From Eubacteriales bacterium (GTDB taxonomy: Bacteria > Bacillota > Clostridia > Oscillospirales > Butyricicoccaceae), in assembly GCA_030540435.1 (NCBI GenBank), contig JAUNWG010000010.1:1-50369 (forward strand): a stretch of DNA of 50,369 nucleotides, written 5' to 3'. The translations under genes were made by a program, and so were the position numbers. The number at the start of each line of letters is the position of its first letter. Positions within the stretch are counted from its first letter, which is position 1. This document shows, piece by piece, positions 14,758-22,753 of this stretch. The notes beneath the pieces are model-generated. The model was not told the DNA's origin. It did no database searches and saw only the letters and a list, made by a program, of their open reading frames with translations.

Positions 14758-15195
14758 ATGCATATCAGTAAAAAATGTTCTGTTGCTATACATTGCCTGA
14801 TTTTTATTCATGAATTTAGTGACAGCCATAAAGTAACAAGCGAATTGCTGTCATTGTCCAGCGGCTGTAATCCGGTTATTATTCGCAATATTATGAGCGC
14901 ACTCAAAAAGGATGGCATCATTACGGTCAAATTTGGCACAGGAGGGGCAGCACTCCTGTGCCCGCCGGAGGAAATATCGTTATACCGTATCTGCATGTGC
15001 GTCGAACCCGACGCATTGGATAAGCTGTTCGGTATCCATCAGGCACCATCACCGCTCTGCCCTGTCGGAAAAAACATCCACAGTGTACTTGATGATTCGT
15101 ATCAGGTCATACGCTCAGATATGGAAGCAAGCCTAAAATCGGTATCGTTAAAGGATATGCTGGAGAAATATCATCATCTTACCACACAAGCTTGA
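14758..15195 (+). CDS. Rrf2-family transcriptional regulator
   Basis: 145 residues from ATG 14758 with AAGGAGG eleven bases upstream; upstream extension of the frame would cross the promoter. Winged helix at about 1-80 (TSELLSLSSGCNPVIIRNIMSALKKDGIITV). The spaced Cys triad of IscR/NsrR is not present, although Cys8, Cys38, Cys64, Cys78 and Cys100 are scattered, so a cluster-binding role is unclear. It probably controls the divergent EFR1 gene. Confidence 0.85.
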   Translation: MHISKKCSVAIHCLIFIHEFSDSHKVTSELLSLSSGCNPVIIRNIMSALKKDGIITVKFGTGGAALLCPPEEISLYRICMCVEPDALDKLFGIHQAPSPLCPVGKNIHSVLDDSYQVIRSDMEASLKSVSLKDMLEKYHHLTTQA

Positions 15196-15210
15196 TTATG
15201 AATCCCCATG

Positions 15211-15246
15211 AAAAACCGGGGCATTGGAAAACTCCCAATGCCCCGG
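15211..15246 (-). terminator. Terminator of the sugar-binding lipoprotein operon
   Basis: CCGGGGCATTGG (15216-15227) pairs with CCAATGCCCCGG (15235-15246). On the minus strand the stem is followed by TTTTT, so it ends the binding-protein transcript; it may also stop the convergent Rrf2 transcript. Confidence 0.85.
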
Positions 15247-15281
15247 AAATCATTTATAGGTATATATTTTGTATATTTCTA

Positions 15282-16316
15282 TCACATATAATCTGCTACG
15301 TTATCCGCAGTTACCGGCTCAAATGCGATCCATACAATGGAATCACTGTAGGATTCCCCGGATTCATCTTTGATAAATTCTGTATCCTTATTTGCCGGGT
15401 CACCGTTGATCAGATTGATTGCCGCCTGAATGGCGCCCTTGCCCTGTCCCAACGGATTCTGGTAAACCGTCATAGCGAGCTTGCCTTCGGATACAGCCTG
15501 TGCGCCGTCCTTGGTGCAGTCAATGCCTACAATCGGGAAGGTAGACGGGTCGATATTTGCAGCTTCGCATGCTTCGATCGCACCCATTGCCATGGAGTCA
15601 TTGTTGGAAATGATGCAGTCAAATTCCTGCCCGGAGGTCAGTACCGGAGCAATTTTGTTCATTGCCTCAGCACGGTCATACTTACCAGCCAGATCAACGA
15701 CAGAGGTTGCATTGATGCCATTATCCTTCAACGCTTTCAGAACACCGGCACAGCGCTTGATCTGGGAAACCTGTCCCAGCTCACCCTGCAACAAAATATA
15801 CTTAATATCTGTCTGTCCCTTGGCGTTGAAGTACTCTGCCAGATATTCACCCTGGAAATAGCCGGAGGTATCTTCATCAGAACCACAGAAGCCAACATTT
15901 TCCGCGTCAAGCACATGCATATCCGTTGGTGCACGGTTTACGAATACCAACGGCGTCTCGCCTGCCGCATCAACAACAGACTGTGCCGCATCCGAGTCAA
16001 CCGGATTGACAATGACAGCTGCATCGCCGCCATTGACTGCGGTCTCAACATACTGAATCTGCTTTGCAGCATCATTCTGTGCATCCTGAGATGTCAGCTT
16101 ATAGCCAGTCTCCTCTGCATAGGCAAGCGCTGCAGATTCCAGTGTAGACAGGAAGTCATCACGAGTGGACATAACCAGTGTCATGGTTCCCTTCTTTTCC
16201 GCACTTCCATTCGATGCCGCGGAACCATTCTCACTAGAAGAGTTGCCGCAGCCAGCCAGCATTCCTGCAGACATTACGCCTGCCGCCAGAAGCGCAAGAA
16301 GTCTTTTGCTTTTCAT
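15282..16316 (-). CDS. Ribose-type sugar ABC transporter substrate-binding lipoprotein
   Basis: 344 residues: lipoprotein signal ending LAGC (Cys23), a Ser/Asn-rich linker, then a two-lobed periplasmic-binding fold of the CUT2 (RbsB-like) group (TLVMSTRDDFLSTLES, AVIVNPVDSDAAQ, CIISNNDSMAMGAIEAC, VGIDCTKDGAQAV). No permease or ATPase is encoded nearby, so it must use transporter parts made elsewhere or act as a sensor. It lies downstream of two TIM-barrel enzymes and an oxidoreductase on the same strand, but a 230-bp gap with two hairpins separates them. Confidence 0.9.
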   Translation of the reverse strand: MKSKRLLALLAAGVMSAGMLAGCGNSSSENGSAASNGSAEKKGTMTLVMSTRDDFLSTLESAALAYAEETGYKLTSQDAQNDAAKQIQYVETAVNGGDAAVIVNPVDSDAAQSVVDAAGETPLVFVNRAPTDMHVLDAENVGFCGSDEDTSGYFQGEYLAEYFNAKGQTDIKYILLQGELGQVSQIKRCAGVLKALKDNGINATSVVDLAGKYDRAEAMNKIAPVLTSGQEFDCIISNNDSMAMGAIEACEAANIDPSTFPIVGIDCTKDGAQAVSEGKLAMTVYQNPLGQGKGAIQAAINLINGDPANKDTEFIKDESGESYSDSIVWIAFEPVTADNVADYM

Positions 16317-16340
16317 ACATTACCTCCATCGTCTTTGCCT

Positions 16341-16365
16341 GATTTGTTATCTTTCATAACAAATC
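16341..16365. promoter_or_regulatory. Perfect 10-bp inverted repeat upstream of the sugar-binding lipoprotein
   Basis: GATTTGTTAT and ATAACAAATC flank a 5-bp centre, ending 25 bp upstream of the ATG at 16316. It may be a repressor site or a 5'-leader hairpin controlling the binding-protein gene separately from the enzymes. Confidence 0.55.
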
Positions 16366-16444
16366 GCTGGTTTCATTTTCATTAAAATGACATGTTACCG
16401 CTTCTCAGTCTCCCATAACCGAAAAACGTCTGCCATAGTCCGGT

Positions 16445-16475
16445 TCGGGGAGGAATGAGAGAGCTTCCTCCCCGA
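16445..16475 (-). terminator. Intercistronic hairpin between TIM-barrel enzyme and binding-protein genes
   Basis: TCGGGGAGGAA pairs with TTCCTCCCCGA (11 bp, 9-base loop). No clear T-run follows on the minus strand, so it may be a partial terminator or an mRNA-end stabiliser that sets the ratio of enzyme to binding protein. Confidence 0.5.
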
Positions 16476-16546
16476 TATTTCAAAATAACAAAGAAAGAGA
16501 GAAACTATTATACTAACTACCACATTTATGATAGATTAGCTCAAAT

Positions 16547-17482
16547 TTATCTGGCATAGATACCAAAGCCTTCCGGCATCGGTTCTGCAATGCTCGGCAC
16601 GCCGACCAGATTCTTCTCAATGATCTCTCTGGTACGGGTACCGTCAGAAATTGCTCTTTCCGGGAAGCCCAGCGGGTTGAAGGTCGCGATGGTGTCCTCC
16701 TGCTCATTGAAGCCGATCTCGCGCAGGGTCTTGAAGATGCGGTCAAAATCGACATCGCCTTCGCCCAGATGTCCGATATGTGCATGGCAGCGAACGGTAC
16801 CGTCCGCATACAGGTTGGACGGATTGCAATTGTAGCGGAACAGCTTGGTATAGTTATAGGTATCTGCAAACAGCACGTGTTTCAGATGCTTTCTCGCATA
16901 TTTCAGATTATGTTCAATATCACCCTTACCGCCGTCATAATGGAACGTGTGCGGAATGGAGTACAGATAACCCAGAGACGGGCTATCATAGTAGCGAATG
17001 ATATCATATGCATCATTGTTGTGCTCATAGAAGTCATCCGGATGTGCTTGAATATCCAGACGAATTCCCTTTTCTTCCATGATCGGAACCAGAACATCAA
17101 GAGAACGCATCAGCTTGGCTTCACACAGCTCCGGATTGCTTCTGCCCGGCCCAAGCTCAGTATTGAACACATAGACATCCATCAATTCGCCGATTTCAAA
17201 CATGCGCTTCCAGCAGTCAACCGCATACTCACGAACAAATTCATCTGGGTCTTGCCAGTGAAAGCCGGTGGTCAGGGATGCAATTTTCAAACCTGCATCT
17301 GCGATCGCTTTTTTATGCCACAGAACCTCTTCATTGGTAGCCTTCGGACGCTTCCAGAAGCCTGGAAAGTCCGCATTATATGGATTGATGTATTCATAGC
17401 CAGCGCGGGCAACAACATCATACTGCTCTTCATAAGTCATACCAGTTTCCCAGAATGCGCTGCCGTCAAATGCGATTTTCAT
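16547..17482 (-). CDS. Sugar-phosphate isomerase/epimerase-like TIM barrel (AP endonuclease 2 superfamily), first
   Basis: 311 residues with the TIM-barrel layout of xylose-isomerase-like enzymes. Likely metal ligands are in FNTELGPGRS, DIQAHPDDF, HVLFADTY and CHAHIGHLGEGD. Similar to IolH/IolE-type and other isomerase-like proteins; the exact reaction cannot be read from sequence. It follows a second TIM-barrel gene by 65 bp and has a strong AAGGAGG. The ending EPMPEGFGIYAR is short and compact. Together with the oxidoreductase it suggests catabolism of a cyclitol, keto sugar or 3-keto glycoside. Confidence 0.82.
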   Translation of the reverse strand: MKIAFDGSAFWETGMTYEEQYDVVARAGYEYINPYNADFPGFWKRPKATNEEVLWHKKAIADAGLKIASLTTGFHWQDPDEFVREYAVDCWKRMFEIGELMDVYVFNTELGPGRSNPELCEAKLMRSLDVLVPIMEEKGIRLDIQAHPDDFYEHNNDAYDIIRYYDSPSLGYLYSIPHTFHYDGGKGDIEHNLKYARKHLKHVLFADTYNYTKLFRYNCNPSNLYADGTVRCHAHIGHLGEGDVDFDRIFKTLREIGFNEQEDTIATFNPLGFPERAISDGTRTREIIEKNLVGVPSIAEPMPEGFGIYAR

Positions 17483-17547
17483 AGTCGTTTCCTCCTTCAG
17501 TTTGGGATTGATTTGTTTCTATATCTGTAAGTCAGTGGTGTATCGTT

Positions 17548-18552
17548 TCAGGAAAGCATGGTTTCTTTCAGGAATTTTGCGGATTTCTGGATCGCTACCA
17601 GATTGTTCGGCATGGACGGGTCTTCTACTTCGATGGATACCGGGCCATGGTAATCGCCCATTGCCAATGTTGCGAAGAACTCCTTCCACCACAGGTGGTC
17701 ATGGCCGTAGCCGACTGCTACATAATTCCACACGCGATCAACCGGCGCGCCGTTGTATGCGCCAAGCTCAAAACATTCCAGCCCCTTGATGTGCGGGTTC
17801 AAACGGGTATCCTTGCCATGTACATGATAGATCGCTTTTTCCTCACATAGCTTGCGCGCAATCATCATTGGATCGCCACCCATGAAAAACAGATGGGACG
17901 GGTCAAGGTTCAGGCCGATAATATCACCAACCGCATTGCGCAGCTTCATGAGTGTGCTGACATTGAATACCATGTTCATCGGATGATTTTCCAGTGCAAT
18001 CGTTTTTACGCCGCATTCCTTTGCCAGATCAGCCGCCTTGCTCCAGAAATTGATGGTAACATCCCACTGATACTTGAGCACATCCATCATTTCCGGCGGA
18101 TAGGTATGCAGTACCCAGTTCAACGTCTCATCATTTGGGCTTCCTGCCGGCAGGCCAGATTGGGAAACGACATGCTCCACCCCCAGCAGCTCTGCCAGAC
18201 GGAAGGTGTTCATAACATCGGGTGCGTGACTTGCCCAGCGTTCACCCGGTCCGATCGCATTGGCAGAACAATTCAGTGCGCAAATCTTCAAACCACGGCT
18301 TTCGATCGCGTTCAGGTATTCCTTGCGTGCTTGTGCGCTGTGCAACAGCTTTTCCATATCCAAATGTGGTGCACAGGAATAACCGCCCGTGCCAAGTTCC
18401 AGCACCTCAATACCCATTTCACAAGCTACATCCAACACCTGCTCAAACGGCATATCCGGCAGACCATCGGTAAACAGTCCCAGCTTCATCGGATTCGGGT
18501 TAAACGATGCCACCGGCATATCAAACTCTTTCGGATCCACACTCATACTCAT
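17548..18552 (-). CDS. Sugar-phosphate isomerase/epimerase-like TIM barrel, second
   Basis: 334 residues, xylose-isomerase-like barrel. Probable metal-site residues lie in IALENHPMN, NLDPSHLFFMGGD, HVHGKDTR and SIEVEDPS, matching the Glu/Asp/His/Glu set of this superfamily. It begins 9 bp after the stop of the Gfo/Idh/MocA oxidoreductase, so the two are cotranscribed. An alternative start two codons in (18546) sits better behind GAGAGGG. It is only distantly similar to the first barrel gene, so the two probably act on different intermediates. Confidence 0.85.
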   Translation of the reverse strand: MSMSVDPKEFDMPVASFNPNPMKLGLFTDGLPDMPFEQVLDVACEMGIEVLELGTGGYSCAPHLDMEKLLHSAQARKEYLNAIESRGLKICALNCSANAIGPGERWASHAPDVMNTFRLAELLGVEHVVSQSGLPAGSPNDETLNWVLHTYPPEMMDVLKYQWDVTINFWSKAADLAKECGVKTIALENHPMNMVFNVSTLMKLRNAVGDIIGLNLDPSHLFFMGGDPMMIARKLCEEKAIYHVHGKDTRLNPHIKGLECFELGAYNGAPVDRVWNYVAVGYGHDHLWWKEFFATLAMGDYHGPVSIEVEDPSMPNNLVAIQKSAKFLKETMLS

Positions 18553-18561
18553 TTCCCTCTC

Positions 18562-19719
18562 TTAAAAATCAATCCATACGCCGCCCTTGTCACCGGACTG
18601 CGCGCACTTTTCTACCCACTTGACACCCAGCACGCCAGCATGGATGCCCGGATACCAGAAGTCGATCTCTTCGCCTTTTTCATTCTTGTCAATTGCCTTG
18701 GCAAACTTCGTATACAGATTCGACCACGATTCAAATAATCCCTCCGGATGTCCGCCACCGATACGGTCATCTGCAAGAGCTTCATTGTACAGATACCCTG
18801 CGCCGCGCTGCATCACGCTCTGTGCATTGCCCTGTACTTCATAATGCAGCTGGTTCGGATGCTCAACATCCCATGCGATCGATGCCTTTTCACCGACAAT
18901 GCGGAAGCGTGCACCGAATTCTGAGCCTGCATTCACACAGCTGGACCAGATGTAACCAATCGCGCCGTTATCATATTCCTGAATGGTCATTGCATTGTCC
19001 TCCAGCTGTCTGCCCTCTACGAAGGACTGCTTAGAGCACATCAAGCGCTTGATCTTCAGTTCTGGGGCAATTGCTTCGGACAGATATAGCATGTGTGTAC
19101 CAACATCACCCAGTACATATGCCGGGCCAGCCTTCTTCGGGTCAACCCGCCATGCGGTTGCGCCGTTTTTCTTTTCTACTGCCACATTGTGTGCGCCATG
19201 TGCAAACTGCATATTGATAATGCGAATTTCGCCAAGGTCACCACGTGCCACCATCTGGCGCGCCTGTTCGATCATCTGGTGACCACAGTAGCCGTACGAG
19301 ATAAACATAACCTTGCCGGATTTCTTGACCAGTGTCTCCAGTTCCTCCGCCTGCTCAGTCGTGAAGCACAGCGGCTTTTCACAATAGACATGCAGACCTG
19401 CTTCCAGCGCAGCCTTAGCAATTTCATAATGCGTAAAATTGGGGGTCGCAATGGAAACCGCCTGTACGCCATCCTCACGCTTTGCTTCCTCTGCGATCAG
19501 GGTTTTATAATCGGGATAGCAGCGATCCGGGTCTACATGGCACTGGATGCCAAAATCCTTGCCGCGTTCCGGATCGACATCGAATGCACCCGCTACGAGT
19601 TGGAAGTTTGCATCGCGAAGTGCTGCAGAACGATGGATATATCCAATCTGGCTTCCTCTGCCGCCGCCGATCATTGCCCAACGGATCGGCTGATCTACAA
19701 TTTTTTCACCGTTAATCAC
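18562..19719 (-). CDS. Gfo/Idh/MocA-family NAD(P)-dependent oxidoreductase
   Basis: 385 residues, GTG start with AAAGGAG eight bases upstream. Rossmann loop at about 17-26 (GGGRGSQIG) and the family's catalytic EKPLCFT near residue 110. It would oxidise a hydroxyl of a sugar, cyclitol or glycoside. Two isomerase-like barrels follow in the same operon, an order known from inositol catabolism and from gut C-glycoside cleavage (DgpA/DgpC types). The small DgpB partner is not found here. Confidence 0.88.
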   Translation of the reverse strand: MINGEKIVDQPIRWAMIGGGRGSQIGYIHRSAALRDANFQLVAGAFDVDPERGKDFGIQCHVDPDRCYPDYKTLIAEEAKREDGVQAVSIATPNFTHYEIAKAALEAGLHVYCEKPLCFTTEQAEELETLVKKSGKVMFISYGYCGHQMIEQARQMVARGDLGEIRIINMQFAHGAHNVAVEKKNGATAWRVDPKKAGPAYVLGDVGTHMLYLSEAIAPELKIKRLMCSKQSFVEGRQLEDNAMTIQEYDNGAIGYIWSSCVNAGSEFGARFRIVGEKASIAWDVEHPNQLHYEVQGNAQSVMQRGAGYLYNEALADDRIGGGHPEGLFESWSNLYTKFAKAIDKNEKGEEIDFWYPGIHAGVLGVKWVEKCAQSGDKGGVWIDF

Positions 19720-19810
19720 TGTTGTTTTCTCCTTTCAGCATATCATATATCCTGAACTTATATTTTGTCCTTTGGCACGATATGTTGTTCCTCTGTTCTT
19801 TCTAATGCAC

Positions 19811-19842
19811 ATTATACTAGCAGCCTGCATTTTCTGCCTGCA
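19811..19842 (-). promoter_or_regulatory. Probable AraC-controlled promoter of the oxidoreductase operon
   Basis: A minus-strand -10 TATAAT lies at 19811-19816 with no good -35. At the -35 position two direct repeats TGCAGGC stand 13 bp apart (minus strand; GCCTGCA on plus at 19823-19829 and 19836-19842). CTGCAAATT recurs at 19838-19846 and 19901-19909. This fits activator binding by the neighbouring AraC-type regulator. Confidence 0.5.
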
Positions 19843-19919
19843 AATTTCAGCCTTTGTTTTGCGGAAAAGCACGGGAATTTCAGTTATTTCTTATAACAGA
19901 CTGCAAATTCTTGCAATAG

Positions 19920-19946
19920 AAAAAACCGGCTCCATTGGAACCGGTT
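19920..19946 (-). terminator. Terminator of the AraC-type regulator gene
   Basis: AACCGG-TCC and GGA-CCGGTT pair around a 3-base loop with single mismatches, and six T residues follow on the minus strand. It lies just after the regulator stop, so the enzyme operon has its own promoter. Confidence 0.85.
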
Positions 19947-19960
19947 GAAAAATACAATAT

Positions 19961-20791
19961 TTATTTGTTTTTCCAGTAATCCCGATACTGCTGCGGTGTC
20001 ATGCCAACGATCCTCCGAAAGGTATTATGGAAATTGCTGACACTGTTATATCCTACCTTCATTGCAATATCCGTCACCGGCAAATCTGTCATAAGCAGCC
20101 ATGACTGTGCTTCTCCTATGCGGCGGCGTACCAGATATTGCTTCGGTGGATAGCCTACCGTACGCCGGAATACGCGCGTCAGATAATATGGGCTCATATT
20201 CATCTGCGCTGCAACATCCTCCAACTGAATGTCCTCCAAATAATGTGCATCCAGGTATTGCTGTACCAGATGCCCCAGTTGGATTGTCTTGTTTTTCTCC
20301 GGAAGCGGTTCTTTCATCGCTTCCTGCCGCACCAACAGGAGCAGCGCACAGGTCAAATGGTACTCGATCTCTTCATCTGTAACCGTCATCAATGTGACCA
20401 ACAACGCTTCAATCTCTTGGAAATATGGTGTGTTGGAAATCAGCGGAGAACACCGTTCCGGCAAAAGTGTATTATCAGCCTGTCCGGGAATTGAAATATT
20501 GGAAACCGCACAGCTGATGATCTGCATCCCTTCAAACTGATCCGCACATTCGTCGTGTGTCACGCCCGCATTGTAAATCAGGATATTTCCCCCATGAGTG
20601 GAATATGCCTTCCCATCAATGGTATGCACACCATTTCCACTGCGAATCAGAATAATTTCCACGCGATCATCATGCACATGCAGGGCACGAAGCATTTTCG
20701 TGTGCACCGGGTCCTCCATATTGACAGAAATCAGCTTTGGCTTTCGCCAGAACAGACTTTTGATCTCTTCAAAATTTGGTTGAATCAGCAT
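19961..20791 (-). CDS. AraC-family transcriptional regulator with cupin-like sensor domain
   Basis: 276 residues from ATG 20791 (AGAAGGG upstream); a longer frame starts at TTG. N-terminal ligand domain of the cupin/AraC-binding type (about 40-90; IRSGNGVHTIDGKAY), C-terminal double HTH at about 175-276 (LEDVAAQMNMSPYYLTRVFRRT and VTDIAMKVGYNSVSNFHNTFRRI). It stands upstream of the oxidoreductase and TIM-barrel operon in the same direction and is the probable activator, sensing the substrate. Confidence 0.9.
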   Translation of the reverse strand: MLIQPNFEEIKSLFWRKPKLISVNMEDPVHTKMLRALHVHDDRVEIILIRSGNGVHTIDGKAYSTHGGNILIYNAGVTHDECADQFEGMQIISCAVSNISIPGQADNTLLPERCSPLISNTPYFQEIEALLVTLMTVTDEEIEYHLTCALLLLVRQEAMKEPLPEKNKTIQLGHLVQQYLDAHYLEDIQLEDVAAQMNMSPYYLTRVFRRTVGYPPKQYLVRRRIGEAQSWLLMTDLPVTDIAMKVGYNSVSNFHNTFRRIVGMTPQQYRDYWKNK

Positions 20792-20893
20792 ACATATTTC
20801 CCTTCTTCCCAAATACGGCGGCAGATCAAAATGTCAACTGGAATCAGCTGGGCATTCTCTCAGTTTTTTCTCTGTATTCACCCGCGACTTCGC

Positions 20894-21673
20894 TTAATGG
20901 CAGCCGTGCATCCCACAGCCATGTGCGCCACAGGTATGTCCGCCTGCGCCATGCTCATGGTCATGATGGCTGCAATGCACATCCGGATCATATCCCAGTG
21001 TTCCGGCAAGCAGCGCACTCACCGCCACATCTGCACTGCCGCTGACACCACCATACAGCTTGATACCAGCATCTGCGAGTGCCATCTGTGCGCCCCCGCC
21101 AATACCACCACAGATCAAAGCATCCACTTTGTTCGCAGCAAGAAATCCGGCTATCGCACCGTGTCCACTGCCATTTGTGCCGACGACCTGTTCGGATACA
21201 ATCTTATCGTTTTCAATGTCATAGAGTTTAAACTGCTCCGTATGTCCAAAGTGCTGAAAAATCATTCCATTTTCATACGTTACTGCGATCCTCATACTAT
21301 CTGCTCCTTTTTTGAAAATGACATAATCTGTTTTGCCGGAAGCACACCGATGGCAGCGCTTACCGCAGACCGCCGCAGCGGAACCATCGCAAAACCGATA
21401 GTTTCCGCCGCCAATCGTCAGCTGTTTTCCATTTACAATGCAATCCGCCAGCTTATACCGCGCACTTTCATAAATCTCTGTCACCGTGGTGCGGGATATA
21501 TCCATCTGCTTCGCACATTGTTCATGCGTTTTTCCTTCCAGGTCAACCAGCCGTATCGCTTCAAACTCATCCATACTGAGTGTCACGATATCACCGACGT
21601 GAATCCCTTCCGGACAGAACCTGTCATATAATGGCTCTTCACATATCCTTCTACATCGCTGTGGTCTTGGCAT
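20894..21673 (-). CDS. Fusion of a DUF134 DNA-binding domain with a NifX/NifB-type cofactor domain
   Basis: 259 residues. Residues 1-100 are DUF134-like, a Cys-rich (CRRICEEP) helix-turn-helix family (MDEFEAIRLVDLEGKTHEQCAKQMDISRTTVTEIY, given here as landmarks at about 33-68). Residues about 126-230 are of the dinitrogenase iron-molybdenum cofactor family (MRIAVTYENGMIFQHFGH, ICGGIGGGAQMALA). The last 28 residues are rich in His, Cys and Gly, suggesting metal binding. Such fusions occur in anaerobes; the role is thought to be iron/molybdenum or Fe-S handling, but this is not established. The Met at the domain junction might also serve as an internal start. Confidence 0.85.
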   Translation of the reverse strand: MPRPQRCRRICEEPLYDRFCPEGIHVGDIVTLSMDEFEAIRLVDLEGKTHEQCAKQMDISRTTVTEIYESARYKLADCIVNGKQLTIGGGNYRFCDGSAAAVCGKRCHRCASGKTDYVIFKKGADSMRIAVTYENGMIFQHFGHTEQFKLYDIENDKIVSEQVVGTNGSGHGAIAGFLAANKVDALICGGIGGGAQMALADAGIKLYGGVSGSADVAVSALLAGTLGYDPDVHCSHHDHEHGAGGHTCGAHGCGMHGCH

Positions 21674-21823
21674 CGTATCGCCTCCATTTCCGGCATATGT
21701 CGATTATAACACAAATATCTCTGCTGTGCAACCAATTCCTACACATATTACAAATGCGGATGCCTTCTGAACCATGTCAGAAAACACCCGCACCGTTTGT
21801 TATCCGTTCGAACGAAATCGTTA

Positions 21824-22654
21824 TTATGACTGTTGTTTTAAATAGTCTCCAAATGTCATATATTCATAGGTGCTCAGCAGTTCTGCGGAGCCTGTGCCAT
21901 TGAATGCAGCCTGTATCAAATTTCCATCCTTATCATACGAATACTCCCATGCACCATTTGCCTGTCCATCCACTGTATATGCGGTACAGCTGAGCTGATT
22001 TCCTGCCGCATCATACGTGTATTCATCCCATCCCCGTATTGCGCTATCTTCATAGGTTGTGGTTTTTATGAGCTGATCTTCCGCATCATAGGAAAACTCT
22101 ACTGTTGTTGTCTGGTCGTTATCGTCTGTCCGCATGGTACGTTTGATCTCTCTACCGTTCTCGTCGCGTTCAATGTCATACCAATAGGACAAGTTATCGC
22201 TTATATATGTCTCCTTTATGCAATAGCTGTTTTCATCATAGTCATAGGTCTGCTGATACTGCTGCTCATTCTCGCCATCAAAGCATGTCAGCTTCGTCAT
22301 GCAACCCCCATCATATTCCATCACGCTGCGGGTTTTGATTTCACCTTCTGCGTTATACTCTGTCTGTTCGGTTTTCCAACCGCTGTCGCCAAAGGTGTAT
22401 TCCGTCCAGCCCATCAGTGTATCGTCCACAGAAAAGCAGGTGCTTTTGACGCATTCCCCATCACGGTTATACGCAAAGGTCAGATAGCTGCCATCTGCAT
22501 TATTCTGCTTGACGCAGACATATCCAGGCGGTTCATATCCACCATCATCCGACAGAGCTTCGCTATTTGCATTGCAGCTGGATAGAAAAACAGCTGTGCC
22601 CAACAGTAAAAGCAGCCGTGTGCTTCTTTTCAAAAAAGCAAAACCTTTTTTCAC
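21824..22654 (-). CDS. Lipoprotein with YD-like aromatic repeats
   Basis: 276 residues with GTG start and GGGGAGG upstream. Lipoprotein signal ending LSSC (Cys27). Residues about 45-260 contain degenerate repeats of about 20-25 residues with the pattern YxYDxxGNxxxxxxYxxDG, resembling YD/Rhs or YwqK-type repeats that fold as beta structures. There is no toxin domain or Rhs core, so it is not a polymorphic toxin. Function unknown; possibly an extracellular binding protein. Confidence 0.8.
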   Translation of the reverse strand: MKKGFAFLKRSTRLLLLLGTAVFLSSCNANSEALSDDGGYEPPGYVCVKQNNADGSYLTFAYNRDGECVKSTCFSVDDTLMGWTEYTFGDSGWKTEQTEYNAEGEIKTRSVMEYDGGCMTKLTCFDGENEQQYQQTYDYDENSYCIKETYISDNLSYWYDIERDENGREIKRTMRTDDNDQTTTVEFSYDAEDQLIKTTTYEDSAIRGWDEYTYDAAGNQLSCTAYTVDGQANGAWEYSYDKDGNLIQAAFNGTGSAELLSTYEYMTFGDYLKQQS

Positions 22655-22753
22655 AGCAAACCTCCCCTTTCCGCCTATCTATGTATATTGTTTATTATAC
22701 CATACGGATATATTTCCGGCAATCATTTTTCCATTTTTATACATTCCGCATTT

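Noticed and set aside
15192..16385. 397-codon open frame on the plus strand opposite the sugar-binding lipoprotein gene
   Set aside because: It is antisense to a clear, motif-bearing gene, has no family features and a Cys/Arg/Ile-heavy composition typical of antisense frames.
20555..21631. 358-codon plus-strand frame over the AraC and DUF134-NifX genes
   Set aside because: It crosses two well-supported genes on the other strand and lacks any recognisable domain.
21824..22654. Rhs/polymorphic toxin
   Set aside because: YD-like repeats are present but the protein is short, lipid-anchored and lacks an Rhs core or toxin tip and a nearby immunity gene.
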